A stretch of 64,000 nt of DNA from positions 434,001 through 498,000 of the forward strand of contig NZ_CP019449.1 in NCBI RefSeq assembly GCF_001984035.1, given 5' to 3'. Origin of the DNA: Sphingopyxis sp. QXT-31 (GTDB lineage Bacteria > Pseudomonadota > Alphaproteobacteria > Sphingomonadales > Sphingomonadaceae). A program made the position numbers and the translations under genes. Below the pieces are notes generated by a model, which saw only the letters and a list, made by a program, of their open reading frames with translations, made no database searches and was not told the origin of the DNA. Shown here piece by piece: positions 43,752 through 52,973 of the stretch. Each line of letters starts with the position of its first letter. Position 1 is the stretch's first letter.

Positions 43752-45080
43752 GTGCCGGACGTGGCTGGAACATCCGAACCGTCAGAAGCCATAAGTGCCT
43801 GCGACACTCAGCGCTCAGGTTCCAAGCGCACGGTGGTCATTGGCTGTGGAATTATCGGACTGACCACCGGGCTCGAGCTGTTGCGTCGGGGCGAACAGGT
43901 CCTGCTTGTCGATGGAGCCGAGCAAGAAGGGGTAGGGACCAGCTTTGCCAACGGCGGGCTTTTAACGCCGTCCATGCCGGATCCCTGGAATGCGCCGGGC
44001 ATTCATCGTCATCTTCTGGAATATCTGGTCAGCTCGTCTTCGGCGCTGAAATTGCGGCTGAAAGCCCTGCCATCGCTCGCGCTATGGGGACCGAAATTTC
44101 TGCTGAATTCGCGTCAGGCTCCCTATCAGGCTGCGACACGAGCGAACTTCAGCCTTGCAGATTATTCGCTTTCGGTAATGCGCGAGTTGCGCAGCGAATA
44201 TGACCTGGCGTTCGACGCGCTGGACCATGGCACGCTGAAGATATTCCGATCAGAGGAGGCATGGGCGGCTGCGCTGTCGGTCAGCCAGTCCCTCAAGCCG
44301 CTCGGACTTGTGGCGGATCCCGTCGAAACCGGCGCGCTGTCACGGATCGAGCCTTGTCTCACGCCGATTGCGGGCAAACTCGCCGGAGGGATATTCTATC
44401 CTTCCGATGGTTCCGGAGACGCGCATATCTTTTGCCGGGCGATCGCTCGCACGATCAGGAACCTGGGAGGATCCTTCCGGTTCGGCACGCCGGTGCGAAC
44501 CATCGAGGTCGTGGACGGTCAGGTCCGTGGCATATGGGTTGGCAAGGAATTGGTTGAGGCCGAAGGAGTGGTCATTGCAACAGGGGTCGCCAGTCCGGCC
44601 CTCGCTGCGCGTTTCGGGACCAAACTCGCGATCAAACCCGTCAAAGGCTATTCAGTGACCTATGATATCGGCTCGGCGAATTGCAGGCCGCGCGTCCCGG
44701 TTATCGATGACGCCTTTCACGCAGCAATAACTCCGCTCGGGTCACGATTGCGCGCGGCAGGAACTGCGGAATTCGCAGGCCATGATCTGCGCCTCGATCT
44801 CAGGCGGCTCGACAATCTGTCATTGCTTTTTTCCGAGGTTTATCCCGAACTGGCGAGCGCGGCCACGCTTGCGACCGCGAAACCCTGGGCGGGATTGCGA
44901 CCGGTCGCGGCGGACGGCTTGCCTTATATTGGCGCCACTCCGGTCGAAGGCCTGTGGATCAACAGCGGTCACGGCCATCTGGGTTGGACCCTGGCGGCGG
45001 GGGGCGCGCGGATGCTGGTCGATTTGATGGCGGGTGTGAAACCGGCGATTGACGCGGCGCCTTTCGCGCCGTCGCGATAA
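43752..45080 (+). CDS. FAD-dependent D-amino acid dehydrogenase (DadA-like)
   Basis: 442 residues. An N-terminal dinucleotide-binding fold, TVVIGCGIIGLTTGLELLRR (GCGIIG at 31-36), is followed by GTSFANGGLLTPSMPDPWN, the DadA-type flavin contact, and ends with GLRPVAADGLPYIGATPVEG and GHGHLGWTLAAGGARMLVD, the second flavin-contact block. It oxidises D-amino acids to 2-oxo acids via imines and feeds the respiratory chain. GTG 43752 start follows the hydrolase stop closely. The next gene encodes a Rid protein, which fits removal of the reactive imine intermediate. Confidence 0.9.
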   Translation: MPDVAGTSEPSEAISACDTQRSGSKRTVVIGCGIIGLTTGLELLRRGEQVLLVDGAEQEGVGTSFANGGLLTPSMPDPWNAPGIHRHLLEYLVSSSSALKLRLKALPSLALWGPKFLLNSRQAPYQAATRANFSLADYSLSVMRELRSEYDLAFDALDHGTLKIFRSEEAWAAALSVSQSLKPLGLVADPVETGALSRIEPCLTPIAGKLAGGIFYPSDGSGDAHIFCRAIARTIRNLGGSFRFGTPVRTIEVVDGQVRGIWVGKELVEAEGVVIATGVASPALAARFGTKLAIKPVKGYSVTYDIGSANCRPRVPVIDDAFHAAITPLGSRLRAAGTAEFAGHDLRLDLRRLDNLSLLFSEVYPELASAATLATAKPWAGLRPVAADGLPYIGATPVEGLWINSGHGHLGWTLAAGGARMLVDLMAGVKPAIDAAPFAPSR

Positions 45081-45121
45081 GGGAGAGCCTCCTGCTTCTC
45101 CCCAATGATGAGGAATATTTA

Positions 45122-45469
45122 ATGACCATCGCCCGTTTCGGTACCGGACCCCGCATGAGCCAGGCCGTCGTCCATAAGGATGTCGTCTATCTGGCTGGGC
45201 AAGTCGGGGCGCCGGGGGCGTCCGTCGCGGAGCAGACGCAGTCGGTTCTCGACCAAATCGATACGCTGTTGCATCAAGCCGGCAGCAGCAGGCGACACTT
45301 GCTGTCGGTGACGATCTGGCTGTCTGACATGGCTGATTTTGCCGAAATGAATGCGGTGTGGGATGCCTGGGTCACCGACATCGATCCTCCCGCGCGCGCG
45401 ACAGGCGAAAGCCGGTTGGCGACTCCCGATTACAAGGTCGAGATCATCGTGATAGCTGCCAAAGCCTGA
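45122..45469 (+). CDS. Rid (YjgF/YER057c/UK114) family protein
   Basis: 115 residues, normal Rid length. Family landmarks: VVYLAGQVGAPGASVAEQTQ, then LDQIDTLLHQAGSSRRHLLS and the end PDYKVEIIVIAAKA. Rid proteins hydrolyse imine/enamine intermediates released by flavin amino acid oxidases. The Arg in PPARATGESRLA corresponds to the conserved substrate-binding Arg. Placement directly after the DadA-like gene suggests a paired job. Confidence 0.9.
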   Translation: MTIARFGTGPRMSQAVVHKDVVYLAGQVGAPGASVAEQTQSVLDQIDTLLHQAGSSRRHLLSVTIWLSDMADFAEMNAVWDAWVTDIDPPARATGESRLATPDYKVEIIVIAAKA

Positions 45470-45486
45470 GGCCGGAAAGGGCGCGA

Positions 45487-47013
45487 ATGACGAGCAAGCT
45501 TCCACCCCTGCGGATCTTCGTTGCAGGCCTTATGCACGAGACGAACGGCTTTTCGCCGATACCGACCAGCATGGACAGTTTCGAAGCCGATCTGGCCTAT
45601 ATTCCGCCTCGTGACAGGATGCGCGACCTCGCGCTGAACTTTGCTGGTTATGGTGATGCCGTTCGTGCCATTCGGGAGGCCGGAAACGAAGCAATCGAAG
45701 GGCCGTGCTTCTGGGCTCAACCCTCCGGGCCGATCTCGGCGAGTGTCTATGCAAAGTTGAAGCAAATCCTTCTCGATGCGCTGTCTGACGCGGGGCGTGT
45801 CGATGCGGTTCTATTGGTTCTTCATGGCGCGATGATCGCCGAAGGCGTTTTGGACTGCGAGGCGGATTTGCTGGCAGAAGTTCGCGCAGCGGCCGGCCCG
45901 GACATGCCAATTGGCGGCCTTCTCGACCTGCATGGCAATGTGAGCGCAGCCATGATCGAAAGCGGCGCGCTTCTTGCCGGAGTGAAGGAATATCCGCATA
46001 TCGATTACCCCGAGCGCGCGCGTGAACTTCAGGACATGCTCGTCGAACTGGTGGGCGGGGCTCGCTTGACGATGACCCTTCGGACGATCCCCTGGTTGAG
46101 CCTTCAAGGCACGGTCGAACAACCGATGCGCGGGTTTGTGGACCGCATGATCGAGGCCGAAGGCGCGGACGGGATCCGGTCGGTCACGCTGATGCACGGA
46201 TTTCCGTGGGCTGATTGGGCGCACGCCGGTGCCTCGGTGCTTGTGGTATCGCAGGAGACAGATGCGGCGGCCGCATCCGCGCTCGCGGAAGACTTGGCCG
46301 AGGCCTTCACTCTTATCGCCGACGGCGCACCTGTCGAGCGCTTGTGTATAGCTGACGCGATAGACACGGCGCTTTCTGCGCCGGGCGAGGGGCCCGTTGT
46401 CATCGCGGACAGCTCGGACAATCCGGGGGGCGGGGCGGCATGCGACAGCACCTTCCTGCTGCGCGAGCTGATTGATCGTGGCTGCGAGGATGCGGCGGTG
46501 GGAATGATCTGGGATCCCCAGACGGCTCAAACCGCTGCGGACGCAGGTGTAGGTTCGAAACTGTGCCTGCGTATCGGCGGTAAGGTTGGGCCGATGTCCG
46601 GCGATCCTGTCGATCTGGAATGCGAAGTGTTGGCAGTTCGAGACGATGTAAAGCAGCGGATGTTCTCGGCGGAGCCCAATGTGCCGATCGGGCTGTCGGC
46701 AGCCTTGCGCGCCGGGGGCGTCGAGATTGTCGTAAATTCGATCCGTCAGCAGGTATTCGACCCCGACTGCTTTCTCCAGCTGGGGATTGAACTTGCGTCC
46801 AAGAAACTTGTGGTCGTCAAGTCGAGCCAGCATTTTCGTGCGCTCTTCGATCCGATCGCGCAAAGTACGGTTTATTGCGACGCGCCGGGCTCGCTAAGCC
46901 TGGACTTTGCGAAATTGCCGTATCGGAACGTCAGGCTTGCGCGTTCGCGCGCCGGTTTCATAAGCGATGAGCCGGTTACAACAGTACAGCGGCCGATTGC
47001 CGCACCGCATTGA
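45487..47013 (+). CDS. M81-family metallopeptidase (MlrC/microcystinase C-like)
   Basis: 508 residues. The M81 pattern is clear: N-terminal RIFVAGLMHETNGFSP, LHGAM (H113), GGLLDLHGNVS (D147, H149) and EYPHIDYPER (H171, D173), with D/H ligands for zinc, and a C-terminal DUF1485-type domain (VIADSSDNPGGGAACDST). The prototype MlrC cuts tetrapeptide and linear intermediates of microcystin in Sphingomonas. Similar enzymes occur in many bacteria with no microcystin link, so substrate is open. ATG 45487 with GGAAAGGG upstream decides the start; a longer frame overlaps the Rid gene. Confidence 0.9.
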   Translation: MTSKLPPLRIFVAGLMHETNGFSPIPTSMDSFEADLAYIPPRDRMRDLALNFAGYGDAVRAIREAGNEAIEGPCFWAQPSGPISASVYAKLKQILLDALSDAGRVDAVLLVLHGAMIAEGVLDCEADLLAEVRAAAGPDMPIGGLLDLHGNVSAAMIESGALLAGVKEYPHIDYPERARELQDMLVELVGGARLTMTLRTIPWLSLQGTVEQPMRGFVDRMIEAEGADGIRSVTLMHGFPWADWAHAGASVLVVSQETDAAAASALAEDLAEAFTLIADGAPVERLCIADAIDTALSAPGEGPVVIADSSDNPGGGAACDSTFLLRELIDRGCEDAAVGMIWDPQTAQTAADAGVGSKLCLRIGGKVGPMSGDPVDLECEVLAVRDDVKQRMFSAEPNVPIGLSAALRAGGVEIVVNSIRQQVFDPDCFLQLGIELASKKLVVVKSSQHFRALFDPIAQSTVYCDAPGSLSLDFAKLPYRNVRLARSRAGFISDEPVTTVQRPIAAPH

Positions 47014-47089
47014 AGCCGACCGCCCGGAGCTGGCGTCGCGTTCGCCAAAATTCACTACAGCACTCTATGTTTGCGGCGGAGAAAAAGGC

Positions 47090-48337
47090 GTGACTCATAG
47101 ATATTCCGCTCTGTCACTGCTGCGTGAGGGGCTCGCCGGACAGACGGGTTGGGATCCGGCCTGGCACGACGCAGTTCCTAAAGAGCGCTATGACGCCATC
47201 GTCATCGGTGGCGGCGGACACGGCCTCGCAACCGCCTATTACCTCGCCAAAAACCATGGGATCACCAATGTCGCGCTAATCGAGCGTGGCTGGATCGGCG
47301 GCGGAAACACCGGCCGCAACACGACGATCATCCGGTCCAACTATTTCTTCCCGGAGACGGCCCGTTTCTTCGAGTTCTCTCTAAAACTTTACGAGGCACT
47401 TTCGAAAGATCTCAACTACAATATCATGTTCTCGCAGCGCGGCATGTGGATGCTCGGGCACGACCGGCACGGCATGGAAATGCTTCGGCGCTCGGCGAAC
47501 GCGATGCGGCTCAATGGCATCGACGCCGAGCTCCACGATGAGGCCACGGTCCGCGCCACGATCCCCGGGCTCAACACGTCGCCGCGCTTTCCCATCCTCG
47601 GCGGATTGAACCAGCCGCGGGCAGGGTCGGCACGGCATGACGCGGTCGCCTGGGGCTATGCGCGCGCGGCTTCGACGCTCGGCGTCGACATCATCCAGAA
47701 TTGCGAGGTTGAATCGTTCCTCATCGAGAATGGCTATATGCGCGGCGTGCAGACCAATCGCGGGATGATCCGCAGCGAAACCGTCGGTATGGCAGTAGCG
47801 GGTCATTCGACCACCCTTGCCGCCAAGGCCGGCGTCCGGCTACCGATCAGTTCTTACGCGCTTCAGGCTTTCGTGTCCGAACCGGTCAAACCGTGCCTCG
47901 ACACGGTCCTCCTGTCGCCGGCGACGGGAACCTACCTTAGCCAGTCGGACAAGGGCGAACTCGTCATCGGCGCCGGGCTCGACCTCTATCTCTCCTATGC
48001 GCAGCGGGGCAACCTGCCTTGGATGGAGCGCGCAGCCGCAGGCGTGATCGAATTGTTTCCCGCCTTCTCGCGCATGCGGTTCCTCCGGCAGTGGGCGGGG
48101 ATCTGCGACATCGTGCATGATTCCACGCCGATTATCGGCGCCACCGACCTTGGCGGCTTCTATGTGAATTGCGGCTGGGGGACGGGCGGCTTCAAGGCCA
48201 TTCCGGCAGGCGGCTGGTGCCTCGCCCATGCGATGGCGACCGGCACCTCGCACCCGCTCGCCAAGGCGTTCGGTCTCGACCGCTTCCGGACCGGCGCTCT
48301 GATCGACGAAGCCTCGGCCTCCGGCATCGCGCACTGA
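47090..48337 (+). CDS. soxB: Sarcosine oxidase subunit beta
   Basis: 415 residues from a GTG start. The SoxB N-terminus HRYSALSLLREGLAG and the FAD site AIVIGGGGHGLATAYYLAKN are diagnostic, as are ERGWIGGGNTGRNTTIIRSNY and the end VNCGWGTGGFKAIPAGG. With SoxA, SoxD and SoxG it forms the four-subunit enzyme that demethylates sarcosine (or similar N-methyl amino acids) to glycine, H2O2 and 5,10-methylene-tetrahydrofolate. I chose GTG 47090 (GGAG nine bases upstream) because family members begin at this point; the longer frame from 46967 overlaps the M81 gene. Confidence 0.95.
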   Translation: MTHRYSALSLLREGLAGQTGWDPAWHDAVPKERYDAIVIGGGGHGLATAYYLAKNHGITNVALIERGWIGGGNTGRNTTIIRSNYFFPETARFFEFSLKLYEALSKDLNYNIMFSQRGMWMLGHDRHGMEMLRRSANAMRLNGIDAELHDEATVRATIPGLNTSPRFPILGGLNQPRAGSARHDAVAWGYARAASTLGVDIIQNCEVESFLIENGYMRGVQTNRGMIRSETVGMAVAGHSTTLAAKAGVRLPISSYALQAFVSEPVKPCLDTVLLSPATGTYLSQSDKGELVIGAGLDLYLSYAQRGNLPWMERAAAGVIELFPAFSRMRFLRQWAGICDIVHDSTPIIGATDLGGFYVNCGWGTGGFKAIPAGGWCLAHAMATGTSHPLAKAFGLDRFRTGALIDEASASGIAH

Positions 48338-48348
48338 GAGGATAATCC

Positions 48349-48633
48349 ATGCTGCTGATCGACTGTCCCTATTGCGGCCCGCGCGCCGAAACCGAATTCC
48401 GTTGCGGTGGCGAAAGCCATATTGCGCGCCCCGGCCCACATGCTGAGGTCAGCGTCGATGCCTGGGCCGATTATCTCTTCTATCGCACCAATCCCAAGGG
48501 CGAGCACCGCGAGCGCTGGCTCCATGCCGCGGGGTGCGGCCAATGGTTCAACATTCTGCGCGATACGGTGACGCACCGGATCGGCGGCGTCTATCTCATG
48601 GGCGAGCCCGGACCTCCGGAGACGGCGCAATGA
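48349..48633 (+). CDS. soxD: Sarcosine oxidase subunit delta
   Basis: 94 residues. The zinc-binding site typical of SoxD is complete: C6 and C9 (IDCPYCGPR), H59 and C63 (RWLHAAGCGQWFN). This small subunit holds the heterotetramer together. Starts 11 bp after soxB and its stop overlaps the soxA start (ATGA). Confidence 0.95.
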   Translation: MLLIDCPYCGPRAETEFRCGGESHIARPGPHAEVSVDAWADYLFYRTNPKGEHRERWLHAAGCGQWFNILRDTVTHRIGGVYLMGEPGPPETAQ

Positions 48634-51557
48634 CGGGGCTGCGATCCTCCCGAGCGAACGCGATCGATACCGCCAAGTCGATTTCCTTCACCTTTGAGGG
48701 CAAGCGCTACCGCGGTCACCCGGGCGACACGCTCGCCTCGGCGCTCCTTGCCAACGGCGTCGGGGTAGTCGGGCGGAGCTTCAAATATCACCGACCCCGC
48801 GGTCTGCTTGCGGCGGGACCCGAAGAGCCGAACGCGATCGTCCAGCTTGAAGAGGGTGCCGTCAGCATTCCCAATCTGAAGGCAACCCAGATCGAGCTCT
48901 ACGAAGGTCTCGTCGCGGCGCCCGTCAATGCCTGGCCCAGCCTCGCGTTCGACCTGATGGCCGTGAACGGACTGTTCAAGCGGTTCATTCCCGCCGCCTT
49001 CTACTACAAGACCTTCATTTGGCCTTCGTGGCACCTGTTCGAGCCCTCGATCCGCAAGGCCGCAGGTCTCGGCGAGGCGCCAACGGGCGCGGACCCCGAC
49101 AGCTACGAACATCGTTATGCCCATGTCGATACGCTGATTATCGGGTCGGGCGCCGCTGGACTAGCCGCAGCGGAAGCCGCCGCGGCGCTCCCCGGCAACG
49201 ACCGCGTCGCGCTCGTCGAGGCCGACTTCGAGTTCGGCGGAGGGCTCCTTTCGGATGCCGGACCAGTCGAAGGTCTCGCACCGCTCGCCTGGCGCAACGC
49301 GGCGCTCGAACGCCTCCGCGCGATGCCGAACATGTTGCTGCTCAACCGGACGATGGCATTCGGCTTCTATGATCACGGGCTGGTAGCTTTGAGCGAACGG
49401 CTCACCGATCATCTGCCGCCGGCGGAGCGATCCGGCCCCCGGCAACGCCTGTGGAAGGTGCGCTGCCGCAAGGTCATCCTTGCGACGGGTGCTTTCGAGC
49501 GCCCCATTCCCTTTGCAGGAAACGACCTGCCGGGCGTTATGCTCGCGTCTGCCGCGCAGACCTATGCACGCCGCTACGGCGCCGTACCCGGCCGCCGCAT
49601 CATCCTGTGCACCAATAACGATGGCGCCTATCAGGCGGCGTTCGCCCTTCTCGACGCCGGCTGCAAGGTCGAAGCGATCGTCGACACGCGCAGCGCAGCC
49701 GGCGTCGCAGCCCGCAAGGCGGCGGATCGCGGCATCGAGGTCATTCTGGGTGGCGCGCCGCATGCGGCGAAGGGCCGCAAGTCCGTTCGCGGCCTGAAGG
49801 TCGCGCTCGGCCGGGGCGGGTTTATCGGTCTCAAATGCGATGCGATCCTGACCTCGGACGGCTGGAATCCGGCCGTGCATCTGCACTCGCAGTCGGGCGG
49901 GTCGCTTCGCTACGACGATGCGCTGAAGGCCTTCCTTCCCTCCGCGATGGCCCAGGACGCCATCAGCGTCGGCGCGGCGGCGGGGATATTCGATCGTGCA
50001 AGCGCCATTCCGGCAGCAAGAGCTGCGGCTCGGGGCGAAACGGTTCCGCAGCCTCCGGCAGAGCCGGTCGGCCCGACGCCGCGCCTTGCCGACGGCGACG
50101 CCGGCGCGCGCACCGCCTGGCTGGATTTCCAGAATGATGTGACCGTGGGGGACGTCCAGCTCGCCGCCCGCGAGAATTTCCGTTCGGTCGAGCATCTAAA
50201 GCGCTACACGACGCTCGGGATGGCGTCCGACCAAGGCAAGACTTCGAACGTCTCGGGTATTCACGTGCTGTCCGGCCTTCTGGACAAGCCGGCACCGATG
50301 ATCGGCACGACCAAGTTCCGTCCGCCGTTCGACCCTGTGACGATCGGCGCTTTCGCAGGAAGCCGGGTCGGAGCCGATCTGGGGCCGCTCGCGCAACTGC
50401 CCTCGCACGCGGCGCAACTCACGCTCGGGGCCAAGATGGAGCAATATGGCGCTTGGCTGCGTCCAGCCTTTCTGCCCAAGGCAGGCGAATGCGAACAGCA
50501 GGCAATCGCGCGCGAGGTCACGGCCGTTCGCCGGACGGCCGGACTGTTCGACGCCTCCCCGCTCGGCAAGATCGAGGTCAAGGGTCCCGACGCCGCCGAA
50601 TTCCTGCAGCGCATGTACGTCGGGGGCATGCGGACGCTGAAGGTCGGCCAATGCCGTTACGGCCTGATGCTGAGCGAGCATGGCATCGTCTATGACGACG
50701 GCGTCCTCGCACGCAGGGGCGAGAATCATTTCCTCGTGGGCACGACGAGCGGGCATGCGGCGGCCGTGACCGAGACTTTCCACGAATGGCTGCAGTGTGA
50801 ATGGCCCCACCTGCGCGTCCTTGTCGAGAATGTCACGACCGGTTGGGCCGTGATGAATATCGCCGGACCCGATGCCCGCACCATTCTCGCCGCGATCGGA
50901 ACCGACGTCGACCTTTCGGCTGACGCCTTCCCACACATGCACTATCGCTCCGGTACCATCGCCGGCGTGCCGACCCGGATCCAGCGCGTGAGTTTCACCG
51001 GCGAACTCTCCTACGAGGTCGCGGTGCCGACGCGTTATGGCGCGGCGCTTTGGGACGCCTTCATGGAGACGGGCCGCCCGCACGACATCACGCCGTTCGG
51101 TGTCGAAGCGCTGATGGCGATGCGCATCGAGAAGGGCTTTCTTCATGTAGGCTCGGACACCGACGGGACGACCTATCCGCAGGATCTCGGTTTCGGCAGT
51201 GCCATCGCCAACAAGAAGGACGACTTCGTCGGCCGCAGGTCGATCATGCGCGCCGACGGCCTGCGCGACGACCGCCGCCAGCTCGTCGGGCTCGAGGTCG
51301 CCGACGGCGGGCCGGCGCTCCCCGTGGGTGCGCATGTGCTGCCGCGTGAGGCCGTGGTCGCGGAGGGCACCCAAGGCTGGGTGACATCCTCCGTGCAGTC
51401 GCCGACCCTCGGGCGTCCGCTGGCCATGGCTCTCATCGAGCGAGGAACCGAGCGAATGGGCGAGATCGTGAAAATCTGGGATCTGGGTAGCTGGCGAGAG
51501 GCACGGATTGCCAATCCGCGCTTCTATGATCCGGCAGGAGAGCGTCTCCATGGATGA
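48630..51557 (+). CDS. soxA: Sarcosine oxidase subunit alpha
   Basis: 975 residues, normal for SoxA. N-terminal ferredoxin-like domain (ISFTFEGKRYRGHPGDTLAS), a NAD-binding Rossmann region with LIIGSGAAGLAAAEA (from residue ~169), a second nucleotide-fold region, and a C-terminal GcvT-like tetrahydrofolate-binding domain (from ~590; e.g. RTAGLFDASPLGKIEVKGPD and EKGFLHVGSDTDGTTYPQD). The folate domain captures the formaldehyde unit as methylene-THF. ATG 48630 is coupled to soxD. The stop lies 8 bp inside soxG. Confidence 0.95.
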   Translation: MTGLRSSRANAIDTAKSISFTFEGKRYRGHPGDTLASALLANGVGVVGRSFKYHRPRGLLAAGPEEPNAIVQLEEGAVSIPNLKATQIELYEGLVAAPVNAWPSLAFDLMAVNGLFKRFIPAAFYYKTFIWPSWHLFEPSIRKAAGLGEAPTGADPDSYEHRYAHVDTLIIGSGAAGLAAAEAAAALPGNDRVALVEADFEFGGGLLSDAGPVEGLAPLAWRNAALERLRAMPNMLLLNRTMAFGFYDHGLVALSERLTDHLPPAERSGPRQRLWKVRCRKVILATGAFERPIPFAGNDLPGVMLASAAQTYARRYGAVPGRRIILCTNNDGAYQAAFALLDAGCKVEAIVDTRSAAGVAARKAADRGIEVILGGAPHAAKGRKSVRGLKVALGRGGFIGLKCDAILTSDGWNPAVHLHSQSGGSLRYDDALKAFLPSAMAQDAISVGAAAGIFDRASAIPAARAAARGETVPQPPAEPVGPTPRLADGDAGARTAWLDFQNDVTVGDVQLAARENFRSVEHLKRYTTLGMASDQGKTSNVSGIHVLSGLLDKPAPMIGTTKFRPPFDPVTIGAFAGSRVGADLGPLAQLPSHAAQLTLGAKMEQYGAWLRPAFLPKAGECEQQAIAREVTAVRRTAGLFDASPLGKIEVKGPDAAEFLQRMYVGGMRTLKVGQCRYGLMLSEHGIVYDDGVLARRGENHFLVGTTSGHAAAVTETFHEWLQCEWPHLRVLVENVTTGWAVMNIAGPDARTILAAIGTDVDLSADAFPHMHYRSGTIAGVPTRIQRVSFTGELSYEVAVPTRYGAALWDAFMETGRPHDITPFGVEALMAMRIEKGFLHVGSDTDGTTYPQDLGFGSAIANKKDDFVGRRSIMRADGLRDDRRQLVGLEVADGGPALPVGAHVLPREAVVAEGTQGWVTSSVQSPTLGRPLAMALIERGTERMGEIVKIWDLGSWREARIANPRFYDPAGERLHG

Positions 51558-52122
51558 GACGTCAAAAAACCCCGCACTACGGCTCGCGGATCCAGCGGTG
51601 GAAGACGTCCGCGACGACGGCTTCAGCCTGCGCGTCGACCGGGATCTCGGCATCGCCAAGCTGCGTATGGTTCCAGCAGACAGCGATGCGAGTTTTCTCT
51701 CGGTTGCAGGCTTTGCGCCCCCCGGCACCGGACGCGAGATTGTGTGCGGAGCGCTCGCCTTTGCTTGGCTCGCCCCCGGCGAATGGCTGATCACCGGCAC
51801 GCCGGCGGCCGTCGCCACCTGGCTTGAAGATGCGAACGACATCGGCGGCGATGATATACTGGCCATCGACTTCACCCATGCGCGGGTCGCCTTCGAACTG
51901 GTCGGCAGCAATGCCCGATCGGCGCTGGCCGCCCACTGTCCGCTCGACCTTTGGCCCGAGGCTTTTCCGGTCGGGGCGGTTGCGCGTACGCTGATCGGCG
52001 ACACCGTCATGTTCATTGCACGCCTCGAAGACGAGGCCCGCGCCCCCCGTTTCCGCATTATCGTCGACCAGACGGTGGCGCCCTATGTCCGCCGCCTCTT
52101 CGCCAGCGCGGACCAGCTTTAG
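51550..52122 (+). CDS. soxG: Sarcosine oxidase subunit gamma
   Basis: 190 residues of the small GcvT-like gamma subunit: FAWLAPGEWLITG near residue 75 and FTHARVAFELVGSNARSALA near 110, then CPLDLWPEAFPVGAVARTLI, are family landmarks. ATG 51550 is preferred, with AGGAGA upstream; an earlier in-frame start lies deeper in soxA. It completes the soxBDAG order. Confidence 0.92.
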   Translation: MDETSKNPALRLADPAVEDVRDDGFSLRVDRDLGIAKLRMVPADSDASFLSVAGFAPPGTGREIVCGALAFAWLAPGEWLITGTPAAVATWLEDANDIGGDDILAIDFTHARVAFELVGSNARSALAAHCPLDLWPEAFPVGAVARTLIGDTVMFIARLEDEARAPRFRIIVDQTVAPYVRRLFASADQL

Positions 52123-52133
52123 GAGTTCAACTC

Positions 52134-52973
52134 GTGAACGGTAATTTCGTATTGCGCTTCCGTTCGCCCGATCGCCCCGGAATCCTCGCAGAGGTCGCGC
52201 CGCTGCTCGCAGCCCAAGGCTGCGACATTCGTTCGGCGGAGGTTTATGGCGACGACGAAACGAACCGCTTCTTTTGCCGAATGGAATTGACTAGCCCGAT
52301 TGGCAGCGATGCGCTCGCGCAGGTGATCGAGCCCGCGGCGAGCGTACTGAAGCTCGACTGGCAGCTTGAGGATCTCGGACGCAAGCAGCGCGTGCTGATC
52401 GCGGTGTCGAAGTTCGGACACTGCCTCGTCGATCTTGTCCACAAGCAGGAAATCGGACAGCTCCCTATCGAGATCGTCGGGGTGGTGTCCAATCACGAAA
52501 CGATGCGCGAATTCACCGAGTGGCATGGTCTTGCATACCATCATCTGCCGATGATCGAAGGCAAGCAGGCGCAGGAGGCTCGGTTCCTGTCGGTAATCGA
52601 GGACACGCGCGCCGAGCTTATGGTGCTCGCCCGCTACATGCAGATTCTCTCGGACAGCTTTTCAGAGGCGCTCGCAGGACGGTGCATCAACATCCATCAC
52701 AGCTTCCTGCCAAGCTTCAAAGGCGCAAAGCCCTATCATCAAGCCCACGCCCGCGGCGTGAAGCTTATCGGGGCGACCGCCCACTTCGTCACTCCGGACC
52801 TCGACGAGGGACCGATCATCGAGCAGGACGTGCGCCGCGTCAGCCATGCTACCTCGCCCGACGAGATGGTCGCAATCGGCCGCGAGATCGAGGCATCGGT
52901 GCTGAGCCGAGCAGTTCGCTGGCATGCCGAACACCGCATCTTCCTCAACGGCAGCAGATCCGTCGTTCTGTAA
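52134..52973 (+). CDS. purU: Formyltetrahydrofolate deformylase
   Basis: 279 residues. ACT-type N-terminus (FVLRFRSPDRPGILAEVAPL) and a formyltransferase-fold catalytic domain with INIHHSFLPSFKGAKPYHQ (from residue 185) and ATAHFVTPDLDEGPII. It hydrolyses 10-formyl-THF to formate and THF. In sox operons it recycles folate loaded by sarcosine oxidation. GTG 52134 has AGGAG upstream and begins exactly where family members do; the longer frame overlaps soxG. Last gene of the long island transcript. Confidence 0.95.
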   Translation: MNGNFVLRFRSPDRPGILAEVAPLLAAQGCDIRSAEVYGDDETNRFFCRMELTSPIGSDALAQVIEPAASVLKLDWQLEDLGRKQRVLIAVSKFGHCLVDLVHKQEIGQLPIEIVGVVSNHETMREFTEWHGLAYHHLPMIEGKQAQEARFLSVIEDTRAELMVLARYMQILSDSFSEALAGRCINIHHSFLPSFKGAKPYHQAHARGVKLIGATAHFVTPDLDEGPIIEQDVRRVSHATSPDEMVAIGREIEASVLSRAVRWHAEHRIFLNGSRSVVL

